Source: Polytrichum commune
Lineage: Eukaryota > Streptophyta > Polytrichopsida > Polytrichales > Polytrichaceae
Direction of reading: 5' to 3'
Length of the DNA stretch: 64,000 nucleotides
Assembly: GCA_950295325.1 (NCBI GenBank)
Contig: OX485803.1
Span: 76,895,554 to 76,959,553 of the forward strand
The notes beneath the pieces were generated by a model. The model did not search any database. It saw nothing but the letters and a program-made list of their open reading frames with translations, and was not told the origin of the DNA. The position numbers and the translations under genes were made by a program. Shown in pieces: positions 55,520-64,000 of this stretch; position 1 is the first letter of the stretch, and each line of letters starts with the position of its first letter.

Positions 55520-56523
55520 ACTACCCCAAAGCACAAATGCTTTTAGGTGAGCTTCGCAAGAGCAAGGTGCTCAAAGAGGTTAAGTTGGTGGACGGATTGT
55601 TCAAGTGTAAACAAAGTCGGGTGTATGTGCCACAAGGCAAGTTGAGGCTATCGGTTTTGAAGGAAGAATGTGATAGTCCTATTGCCGGCCATAGAGGAGA
55701 AAGAAAAAGCCGCCATAGAATGGTGTCATGGGGGTACCATTGGCGGTGCATAAAGAAGGATATAGCCCACTTTGTGAACGCTTGGATGAAGTGCCAAGTG
55801 AACCGAGCCTCTTACCAAAAGTAAGGCGGCTTCTTGCAACCGTTGCCTATCCCGTCGGGGCCATGGCATAGTATGTGCATGGACTTGATCACAAGTTTGC
55901 CGGAGTCACATGGGTATGATGCCATCTTGTTGATGGTAGAGCGGTTTGCCAAGTTGGCACACATGGTGCCGATTGTGGGAACCGCCACCGCGTTGGAGAC
56001 CGCATAGCCTTTTCTCAAAGGATGGTTGAGGCACCACGGGTTGCCAAGAGTGATTGTGTGGGATCAAGATCCAAAGTTCACAAGTGCATTTTCAATGCAT
56101 TTCTCTAAGGAGGTCGGAATGAAACTAAGGTTTAGCACGGCCTTGCATTCCCAAATGAATGGGAAAACGGAGCATGTGAATGTAGTCTTGAAGCAATACT
56201 TGAGGAACTTGGTGGGGGCGGACCAAGGAGATTGGGCGGTCTATGTGGGTCGAGCGGAGTGTAATTGCAATGTAGCCACGCACTTGGCTACCAAGGGGTG
56301 GTCTTTCGTGGTGGCTTATGGAGTGGATGCGCTCCAACCTATTAACCTAGCTCTCGAGGGGGCACATTCAACACTAGAGTTCAACCAAGATGGTGAGGAC
56401 TTGGCCAAGGATGGTAAACAAGTCTTGGAGATGACCAAGTTGTTGGTGGAGAAAGCCCGAAGGTGCTACGGAGTGCAAATCAATGCCGGAAGACGCGAAG
56501 TGGAGTACGAGGTGGGCCAATAA
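55520..56523 (+). pseudogene. E5 integrase, interrupted by the family UAG
   Basis: KLVDGLFKCKQSRVYVPQGK, SPIAGHRGERKSRH and AWMKCQVNRASYQK precede Asp1 (55882). TAG is at 56005-56007. An open frame 56026-56523 contains Asp2 and Glu (QMNGKTEHVNVVLKQYLRN). All three pieces share one frame, so the stop is the only break in the core. Confidence 0.8.
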
Positions 56524-56835
56524 GGTGTTGTTGAATGTGGACAACTTCACCTTGCCCAAAGGCCTTACTTCAAAAGTTCATGTCCAAAATTGGAGCTTCG
56601 TTTTCCATTGTGGAACAAGTGTTCAAGGACATGTATAAGTTGGAATTACCGCCGGAGATCAAAGTGCATCCGACATTTCATGTCTCATTACGAAAGTCAT
56701 TTTAGGACGACACCTTGTGGCCCGATCACAAGCAAGTGATTAGGCCACGTCCCGACATTGTGGAGGTCATTTGGAACATGAGGTAGGAGGGCACCCTCAA
56801 GTGTAGGAAGCCCAAGTGAAAATGAAAGAAAATGT

Positions 56836-56990
56836 GCAAAAGAGTACTTGGTGAAATGGTGAGGATACCATGAAAAAAAAAACCGCTTGGGTGGCGGCAA
56901 GAGACATGGTGAACACCAATGAATAGGTGAAGCACTTTGAAGAAACTAAGGCTAAGGATTCCAATAAAATGAAGCGTAGGCATTGATGAG
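56836..56990 (+). pseudogene. E5 chromodomain remnant
   Basis: KEYLVKW, TGA, GYHEK, then an A-run that shifts the frame, AARDMVNTNE, TAG, VKHFEETKAK. The extra TAG is shared with E4a. Confidence 0.68.
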
Positions 56991-57799
56991 GACATCAATC
57001 TCTTTTAGTGGGGGAGAGACGCTAGTAGCACACTTAGCTTCGAGGTTAATTACGCCACAACATGAACTTGTTCTTTGGCTTGAGGGAATAAAGTCCAAAC
57101 TTTAGTGGTGCAAAGAGAAAAGTATGAGATGAGGTCCTAGTCTTGTACTTGTGCTTGGTTAATGGAAGAGGGGGAATAGATATGCCAAACTAGGTTGGGT
57201 AAGCCGAGTAATTGGGGGCCATGGCTTGGAGGGGCCTTGGATAAAACCAAGAAACTTCTTAGTTGTGGGCTTGTCCGGGCGGGGACAAGGTGATGGCGCG
57301 TGCTCATAAAAGTGCTACCCGCGAGCTAACGAGAGTTGGCGCATGGGAGTCATGAACCCATGTCTCGAAAGAGCAAAGTGGGAACCGAGTCGGGCGGGAC
57401 TTGGCATCACCCCCGTGCGATCGAGGCGTGGCTTAACAATGGAAAGCCATCTCGGAGTTGCAACCGAGACAACTTAGTGGAAGCGTTGAGGTCTCGCCTA
57501 GATGTGTCACATTAGGCTAGTGGAGCCTAACGGGGGAGCCCCAAAGGAGGGGCAACCCAAGTGAGTCCCAAAGTAGGTGGGTCTAGTATAGGTTAGGTCC
57601 TTGGAGGACAGATCCAAGGTCGCTAACGGACCACCTAGGAACGACACCTTTGGGACTATGCCAAACTTGAAGATGCATTGTGGGGGTCGCGCCCTAAGGT
57701 AAACACAATGCCGCACCATAGAGGATGGCAACTTGAGAATTGGTGTGCCGACTACGAGTATAGTCGATGAGGGCATCGACTCCGTTTGGTGGGGGTGAG

Positions 57800-58772
57800 T
57801 GTCGCGCACCTCTCCATGAGGAGTGCCCGAAACACCATGGGCACAAGGGGGACCCCGGAGTGACACCCGGGACTTGTGGCGCCGTTGGTGAGAGGGCCCA
57901 AGTGATCCTAGTGTGGGTGAGGGCCCCGGGCGTTGGGAACGCCTCCCACCCACGGAGACTAGGAGGCACAAGGGGAAGGCCATGAGTTATGCGTAGCTCA
58001 TGGCGTGGTGATTCTAGAATGCTCAAGAACACCTCAATCGGAGGTGTGAGCTAGGAGTTATGGCCATTTGAGTGGAGCGCTGTCCCGGGACAGCGCCCTG
58101 GTACAGCAGTGCCTGGGAGTGATTCCCGGGACTGCCAAGGTTCAAACAGGCATAACTTCCTCACCACTTGCCCGAATGGGGCAAGTGAGGAGTCCATCGG
58201 CATCTACATGAAGCGTAGATGAAGATGGAGTGGTCAAGTGTTAGCATCAGACATCATACAAGGAAGTTATGATGGTCTGAAGCTGTGGGGGCTTCTAGGC
58301 CCAGCGGCTAAGGGAAAATGTCCACTTGGCCCCAACTCTTGGTAGAGAGACAAGAGGTTGGTTGACGGTGGGGTAGGGGCCCCGCGTAGAGTCCTAGAGG
58401 CTTATATGGGTGAGGTGGTGTGGCCTCACCCACCCGAGGCCAAACGGCACGGCCTCCATGGGCATTGGCCCAATGTGAGGCCATAGTTGCCTAGTATGGT
58501 TCGGGTTGTTGTAGTGTTGCTCCGGCAACGCGATGATCAACATAGGATTGGACTTCCATGGATGGAAGTCCACATCCAAGAAATGAGTTACCGATTAAGG
58601 GGTGAGTCCCGAAAGCAAAGTAGGAGGGTTGGTTCCCTCCTATGAACTATAAGGTCCGGGGTAGGAGGAGCTAACCATTAGCATGGCGGAATGCGAATGG
58701 TTAGCGCTCGTAACCTTTGCTAGAATTGAAAATTGGCAAGATTGTCAAGGGGGGCTAGCAAGGGTTGCGACA
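57800..58772 (+). repeat. E5 3' LTR
   Basis: 973 bp from TGTCGCGCACC to GTTGCGACA, bordered by TACAT. First-subtype LTR (GTGTTAGCATCAGACATC block). Confidence 0.9.
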
Positions 58773-60477
58773 TACATGTAGTTGATGATGTTTTAAAGTG
58801 ATAACATGTGTTGTCTTTCTCTAGCCATCTGAGGAGTGGGTCTAGGAATATGATAAAGAGGAATGGACTCATGGTGTCACTTTGGATGGTACCTCTGTTA
58901 ATTTGTATGGGTGGGGTTGTTCCGAAGTGGCTTCCGTGGAAGGCGGTAGTTGAGTTTGTGTAGATATTGCCAATTAGGCTTACTGCATCACGGGGGTAGC
59001 CAAGATCCTTCATTATCGCAAGGAGTCTTGCATGATCTATGGATCCGAATGCATTTCTAAAGTCTATATAGGTGAGGTATATATCGTTGTTAGTTAGACG
59101 AGCATCTTCTAGTGTTGCTATGATCATTTGGATTAGTCTGGTGATTTTTCTTTGTGGTCTGAAGCCTTTTTGACTGAAGTGTATTATTTTGTGTTTTCCA
59201 CCGTACTTTGTGAGGAGGGCAGTGAGCGTACTAGTGTAGAGTTTATATATAGTGTTGGCCAATGCGATGGGTTTATAGTTGGTGATTAGTAGTGGGTCAT
59301 TTTTTTGTGGAGGAGTATTTTTTTATTATGTTTCCAGTATTAGGGTATATTACTCTGGTGGTAACATTGCCAGAAGAAAAGAAATAATAAATCATAAAAA
59401 GGGGTGAAAGGGCTTTGAGGATTTCGTTTCGGATGTTGTCCGGTCCTGGAGTTTTCCCTCTGGCTAATTTTTTAAGGCTATTGTCAAATACTTCACGGGT
59501 GAAGTTTTTCGATATTCTGGGATGATGGGGGCCTCGTTTTTCAATGATGAATCTTTTTTGGTCCAACCACGAGTAGTTCCGGACTGCACATTGGCAGGTT
59601 GTAGGGTGGTCAGTGGGGTCCTCGCACAGAGGGGCTTTCCTATTAAAGAAGTTTTGTTGTGTTTTTAGGATTTCTTGATTTATGTTTATTGGGTTTGTCA
59701 GGGTGTTGTCATTTGTATCTTTCAGGCAATCTAGGGATATATTTGTAGATGGTTTAAATATTCTTTTATGCATATTTTTGGGTTTAGTGTTTACTAGGAG
59801 CCTATATTTTGTGATGGTTTTCTTACAGTTGATGGCAGTTTGTTTGGTGGTAATCTTGTGGGCTTATGTTTTTGCTAGGCGTCCTATAGCAACGAGCTCT
59901 TCAATCCATTTTTTTACCATTGTGTCATTAGTGGGGGTGGGGGGGACAACCGTATTTTTTAGTGTATATAATTGTTGTATATCCGGGTGGTTTGGCCAAT
60001 TTGCGCATGGCATGGAGTATGTTCTGCGTATGGCTTTTCTAGTGTTATGGTAGGTCTAGAGGTGACGTTTCCACAGTTTTTGTTGTTTACGTGGGAGGAA
60101 GCCTCCTTGTTGGCGGGCCCTGTGCGGTAGTGTATGGGGGGTTTGTGTGTTAAGACACGTTTCTTCGATGCAGGTGCTTAGTGTATTTATTATCTCTTGG
60201 AATTTTTCTTGGGCTTCCACCCATTCTGTGTGATGGAGATGTGACGTGTACATTTTTTGGGTGAGAGTTTGTATGGCAAGGTTGGTGGTTTCTTGAAATT
60301 GGATGAGTATTTTTTGGATTTTTTTTGGTGGTATGGGGTATGTGATTCTTGGGGTGTATCTATTGGGGTTGTTTGTTTTCTAGGCAAGTGTGTTGGGGCC
60401 TAGATCCAGGCTGACATGATAGTGATCTAAATTTTGATTTTGGTGGAGTAGGGTTGTGCATGTTATGTGTGCGTGGG
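58773..60477 (-). pseudogene. LINE fragment 3: end of endonuclease, RT fingers and palm
   Basis: Minus strand from 60477: LDHYHVSLDLGP (S/L-DH end motif of an EEP endonuclease), a basic linker, then LARGKTPGPDNIRNEILKAL (RT entry motif, near 59440-59460), FSQKGFRPQRKITRLI, motif A YLTYIDFRNAFGSIDHARLL and motif B IQSDTMSPFLFIIFLDPLL. It stops at the E5 TSD just before motif C. One region near 59320-59400 is out of frame. Catalytic Asp of motif A is intact. Confidence 0.82.
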
Positions 60478-61739
60478 TGTGAGGCCAAACCACCCACCCT
60501 TATGCGTCGTAGTCCGGGTGGGGGCATGGGGCTCACATTCCTGCTTGTCTAATTCCATTTTTTTAACGTCATTAACCTCCCTTGCATTCCACATCAATCT
60601 TGGCACCACAATTCATTCCACGATAAGAGTACAAGTGTTAAAAAACACTCTTCTCTATGATGGCCCTATTAGCACACTCTATTACAACCCCACACACCTC
60701 AACCACAAGTTCAACCCCCTAATGCCACCTTCTAACACCTTGTGGCCCTCACTCTCTAATAAATTAATTCCCTAGCTTAATACTTCATGTTAAGCCTACT
60801 TAACTAGCCTACAACATAATTTAGCCTAAATGCTACTAGCCCCTACCCCTAACTCAATCTCAGTCCCACCCATGACTCCGGCATTCTACGTTGTTGGGGC
60901 TCGGGGTCAGACCCGTCATTGCCCGTCACCGGTACAGGTGGCCCAGTTTCGGCGACCCTCAACCTCCATTCCATCTCAGTAGCTCCAGGCTCGGCCTTGA
61001 GCCTTCCCTCCTTGGTTTCGGCGACCTTGAGCCTTCAATCCAGCTCAGTAGTTCCAAGCTTTGACCTTGAGCCTCAATCTCAGTAGCTCCAAGCTCGGCC
61101 TTGAGCCTTCAATCCATGGTTCGGCGACCTTGAGCCTTCAATCCAGCTCGGTAGCTCCAGGCTTCGGCCTTGAGCCTCAATCTCAGTAGCTCCAAGCTCG
61201 GCCTTGAGCCTTCAATCCCTGTTTTCGGCGACCTTAAGCCTTCAATCCAGCTCAGAGCTTCGGCAGTCGCCCCCCCCCCCCCCCCCCGCCTTCGAAAAAT
61301 GAGAGAGAGTGATTTTTTTGCGAGCTGCCACTCCTGGCTACCTCGCAGCTGATCCATCCGAGAATCCAGTGTTGCTCCAAATTGCAAGGCCTACCCCTAC
61401 CTGATTCTAACAAGGCTACAACCCAATTCCACCAGCCCCCGGTCCCAATGTGGGCAGCTTCCAAGCCCAATTCGGGCACCTAACCCAGCCTTAAGCCCCA
61501 AGCTCACATTCCCCTTCCTAATAACAAAAGTACTAACTACAATCATTTTAACTCAATCTAATTAACATTAATTCTCTCTCAACACACAAGTGACGTAAAT
61601 CCCTTGTTAACACAAAAACACACCAAACCCACGGGTTACACTCTTTTTAGTTTTAAAATAGTAATCACAATAATTAAAGGAACAATTCCTAATAACTTTT
61701 GAGGTTAACCACACATGTGGGCACCGTTTTGGGCTCACA
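60478..61739 (-). repeat. Solo LTR, family S, copy 3 (inverted)
   Basis: 1262 bp, minus orientation, TSD GTGGG (60473-60477 and 61740-61744). Plus strand starts TGTGAGGCCAAACCACC and ends GTTTTGGGCTCACA. It contains a minisatellite (60945-61260) and an 18-base C-run (61270-61287). Confidence 0.83.
60945..61260. repeat. Minisatellite in solo LTR copy 3
   Basis: Imperfect units around CGGCCTTGAGCCTTCAATCC and AGCTCAGTAGCTCCAAGC, spacing about 35-75 bases, five to six times. Confidence 0.65.
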
Positions 61740-62118
61740 GTGGGTTGGCATGTTAGTGTAGAATCCATCGATGAGACTGGTGGATGAGTAGTTGTGTCCA
61801 CCTTATCGGGATAAAGTTTTAGTGTTTTGGATTGGGTGTAGGATTAGGGTTTGCATACAACATGCCCATTCCCTATCTTCCCGGGTGGGGGCTTGGGGTG
61901 TGCCATCGTGGGTATGTCCTTGTAGGAGGATGTCTATGTTAAAATTGCCTGCTAATATGGTTTTGTGTGTTGGGTGGTGTTTTGTTAGGATGGTGATTTG
62001 GGCTATAATATTGGGTATGAGGTTTATGTAGTGTGGGTGTGATGGCATGTATATATTCAAAATGAGGAGTGGTGTTAGTGGTCTGTTGGCTATTTTGAAA
62101 GCTTGTTAGTAGGGTGGG
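61740..62118 (-). pseudogene. LINE fragment 2: middle of the endonuclease
   Basis: Minus strand: LILNIYMPSHPHYINLIPNI, then HPTHKTILAGNFNIDILL. This is the EEP endonuclease segment with the usual GDFN motif, but the catalytic Asp is read as Asn (GNFN). It ends at LIDGFYTNMPT. Flanks on both sides are TSDs of the two solo LTRs. Confidence 0.78.
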
Positions 62119-62375
62119 TGTGAGCCCAAAATGGTGCTCACATGTGTTGTTAATTCTTTGAAACCATTAGAAGTTATGTTTTGATGTTTTATGATTATTC
62201 ACAAAAATATAAAAAGAGTGAGGCTTGAGTGAAATTATGTTTAGACCTTAGGTTGATTAGAAGTTTAGTGGTGTGAAGAAAGTTCCTTAGTTAGGTGAGC
62301 ATAGTGTGTGATGAACCAAGGGTGGCTCCTTGAGTTAAATGTTTGAATTAGGATCTATGTTGTTGGTTTAAGAGT

Positions 62376-62553
62376 TGAAGGCTTAAATGATAGGATGAGA
62401 GCCTACAAAGTAGCAAAGGATCAAAAGGTTTATCTTGAGCCTTGGGGGTGCTCACCTACTCCCTTGAAGGCTTAAAGGATAGGATGAGAGCCTACAAAGT
62501 AGCAAAGGATCAAAAGGCTTATCTTGAGCCTTGGGGGTGCTCACCTACTCCCT
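62376..62553. repeat. 89-bp tandem duplication in solo LTR copy 1
   Basis: Two almost identical units begin GAAGGCTTAAATGATAGG (62377) and GAAGGCTTAAAGGATAGG (62466), each ending GGTGCTCACCTACTCCCT. Confidence 0.85.
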
Positions 62554-62562
62554 CTCAACTCA

Positions 62563-62571
62563 CTATATAAA
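62563..62571 (+). promoter_or_regulatory. TATA box of solo LTR copy 1
   Basis: CTATATAAA followed by a pyrimidine-rich initiator-like stretch, the best TATA box in the window. Confidence 0.6.
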
Positions 62572-63115
62572 CCCTCACTCTTCCCTCTCTCATCCTCTTT
62601 CCTTTGTGCTCCTTGGCACCCACGTGTTATGAGTGGGGGTGTGTGGGAAGCAAGAAAGGAGCACGGGTGTGTACAAGGTCTCGAGGTGAAGAATCAAGAC
62701 TAATTAGCCTTGAAGTTAGTTGACACTTGTTAGGAGTAGTTTTTGGGTTGAGGCATTTAGAGCTTAGCTCATTGTGTTCAACTTATAGAATTTAGACTTA
62801 TATCATTTAAGTTTATAGTGAATTAGTGAATTAGTGGATTTGGATTCACATAAATTAAAGGGTGGCATGAGGGGACAAACTTAGTAAGGATTTGAGTGTG
62901 GGGGTTGTGAATTAATGTAGGAGGAAGGGAATAAATATAGAAAAGCATTTTTCAATGCTTGTACTCGTATTATGGAATAAATTGGTGTGCAAGAGTTGAT
63001 GGGAAATGAGATGGATTTGTACAAACTTGGGAAGAGGGAGTTATGTGAACATGAATGTGATCCCCGTTCCCTCACCCGGACTAGGACGCTTAAGGGTGGG
63101 CGGTTTGGCCTCACA

Positions 63116-63660
63116 GTGGGATACGGGTTGGTGTGGGATTTTGTTTATGTTCTCAGAGGTGTGCATTTTTTTGTGGATCATGGCTAGAACTCCTCCGCAA
63201 GGGGACTCGTTTGTGGCGTATTGGTGGTTTCTTCCTGAATCTATAATGTTGGTGTTATTGTATGATATTTTGTAATTTGGGAACTTGTTGTCTATATACG
63301 TGGTTGATTTATTTTTGGTTAGTTTAGTTTCATGTAGTATAATGATGTGGGGTTTGTTATGCGAGGTGTTTATAAGTTCTATAATGCTTGGTAGGTTGGA
63401 GCTAATATGTCCCATATTCCATGTGATAATGTAGGTGTTGGTGTTGTGGGTGTCTATGCATTATGGTTGTGGAGGTTGGTCGTATGTTTGGTTTGGGGTG
63501 GGTGTAAATCTTGCGACCTGGTGGGTGCGCTTGGCAATGTTTTGAAGGAAGTGTTGTTCTAGGTTTTTTTGGGTGACGGGTTCCCCTTGGGCAATCTTTT
63601 GGTTAATATGTGTGTGTATAGGTATTGTCAAGGGGGTTTCTAATGTGTGAGTGTTAAGTA
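63116..63660 (-). pseudogene. LINE fragment 1: start of the endonuclease and 5' part
   Basis: The minus strand reads NTYIITWNMGHISSNLPSII (the ITWN start of an EEP endonuclease, near 63415-63445) and PHIIILHETKL with the catalytic Glu, then NESPCGGVLAMIHKKMH. It is cut at 63116 by solo LTR 1. Upstream (63450-63660) only short frames with stops are seen. A first ORF with zinc knuckles, usual in plant LINEs, is not present, so the 5' end may be truncated near 63660. Confidence 0.72.
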
Positions 63661-64000
63661 TTAGACTTAATTACATTCAATTACACTTAATTAGTTTGAA
63701 TGCGTATGAATACATGTGAAAGTAGACAACATTACCTAAAATATTATAAAATATACATACTAAATCAACACACTAACTTAAGTGCCATTTTAGAATGACA
63801 AAGACAAATTCAAATTATAAGTCACAAAAATTATAACCTCAGTGGTAGTGAGGGTTTTGTAATATTTTTGACTTCCAAGTCAACTACATGCTTTATTGAC
63901 GGTTTCACTTTGATAATGAAATCCCAATCAATTGCTTATTTACTCAATGAAAGTGAACATATATATTGGATTTTGGGCCTTGAAGGTGAAGTGCACTCAA
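63661..64000. other. AT-rich non-coding right edge
   Basis: No frame or known element is seen. TTAATTACATTCAATTACAC-like low-complexity sequence begins where the LINE similarity fades. Confidence 0.5.

Larger units (their letters stand above)
23980..58772 (+). mobile_element. Family E copy E5, host of the whole nest
   Basis: The outermost element is bounded by TSD TACAT (23975-23979 and 58773-58777). Its own sequence is 23980-24517 (start of 5' LTR), 52643-52698 (end of 5' LTR), 52699-57799 (internal) and 57800-58772 (3' LTR). All sequence between 24516 and 52642 is later insertion E3 with its own guests. Part of the 5' LTR was deleted together with the left end of E3. Confidence 0.85.
62119..63115 (+). 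repeat. Solo LTR, family S, copy 1
   Basis: 997 bp with TSD GTGGG (62114-62118 and 63116-63120), start TGTGAGCCCAAAATGG, end GGTTTGGCCTCACA. Promoter and poly(A) signals of an LTR are visible: CTATATAAA at 62563 and AATAAA at 62976. Confidence 0.85.

Noticed and set aside
60467-60775. 102-residue plus ORF
   Set aside because: It lies in solo LTR copy 3 without domain features and starts in LINE sequence outside the LTR.

Overview
The window looks like nuclear DNA of a plant or other streptophyte with a large, repeat-rich genome. It holds Ty3-type LTR retrotransposons primed by initiator Met-tRNA (TGGTATCAGAGC), a Mutator-like transposase with a GT-AG intron, a LINE with an RNase H domain, a TIR element and solo LTRs. 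I see no tRNA or rRNA gene and no single-copy host gene. I cannot name the species.

Left part (1-6.0 kb). A long uninterrupted minus-strand reading frame enters at 1331 and runs off the left edge; its protein is unrecognised and ends in a coiled coil. A decayed Mutator-like (MULE) transposase with a SWIM motif follows at 1902-5213. AT-rich non-coding DNA fills the space to about 6.05 kb.

From about 6.05 to 63.66 kb the window is one minus-strand LINE (about 6.7 kb of its own sequence: endonuclease, reverse transcriptase, RNase H, zinc-knuckle-like tail). It is cut into eight pieces by seven independent insertions. Right to left these are: a solo LTR (62119-63115), an inverted solo LTR (60478-61739), a 34.8-kb nest (23980-58772), a third solo LTR (22547-23711), a TIR/MITE-like element (20856-21785), a 7-kb LTR element (13309-20290), and a Ty3-type element with a 3-kb LTR and an intact Gag (6608-11421). 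All have matching target-site duplications (TSDs) at both ends, and at several sites removing the insertion restores the LINE reading frame.

The 34.8-kb nest is built from one family, called here E. E5 (+, TSD TACAT) lies in the LINE reverse transcriptase. E3 (-) lies in the 5' LTR of E5. E2 (+, TSD CCCAA) and E4b (-, TSD ATTAC) lie inside E3. E4a (-, TSD CGCAA) lies 8 bp inside an LTR of E4b. E1 (+, TSD TTGTG) is a sixth, separate copy.

Family E is a chromovirus derivative: protease-like region, RNase H, DD35E integrase, chromodomain, ~973-bp LTRs. All copies share the same lesions. The protease active site reads DKE instead of DSG/DTG, the reverse transcriptase palm is deleted at one shared junction, a UAG lies between the first two integrase catalytic residues, and a UGA lies in the chromodomain. 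The start of the RNase H domain is amplified as a ~229-bp tandem array (three or four units depending on the copy). Because these copies have clean TSDs and sit inside one another, the defective form itself seems to have transposed, probably using proteins supplied in trans.
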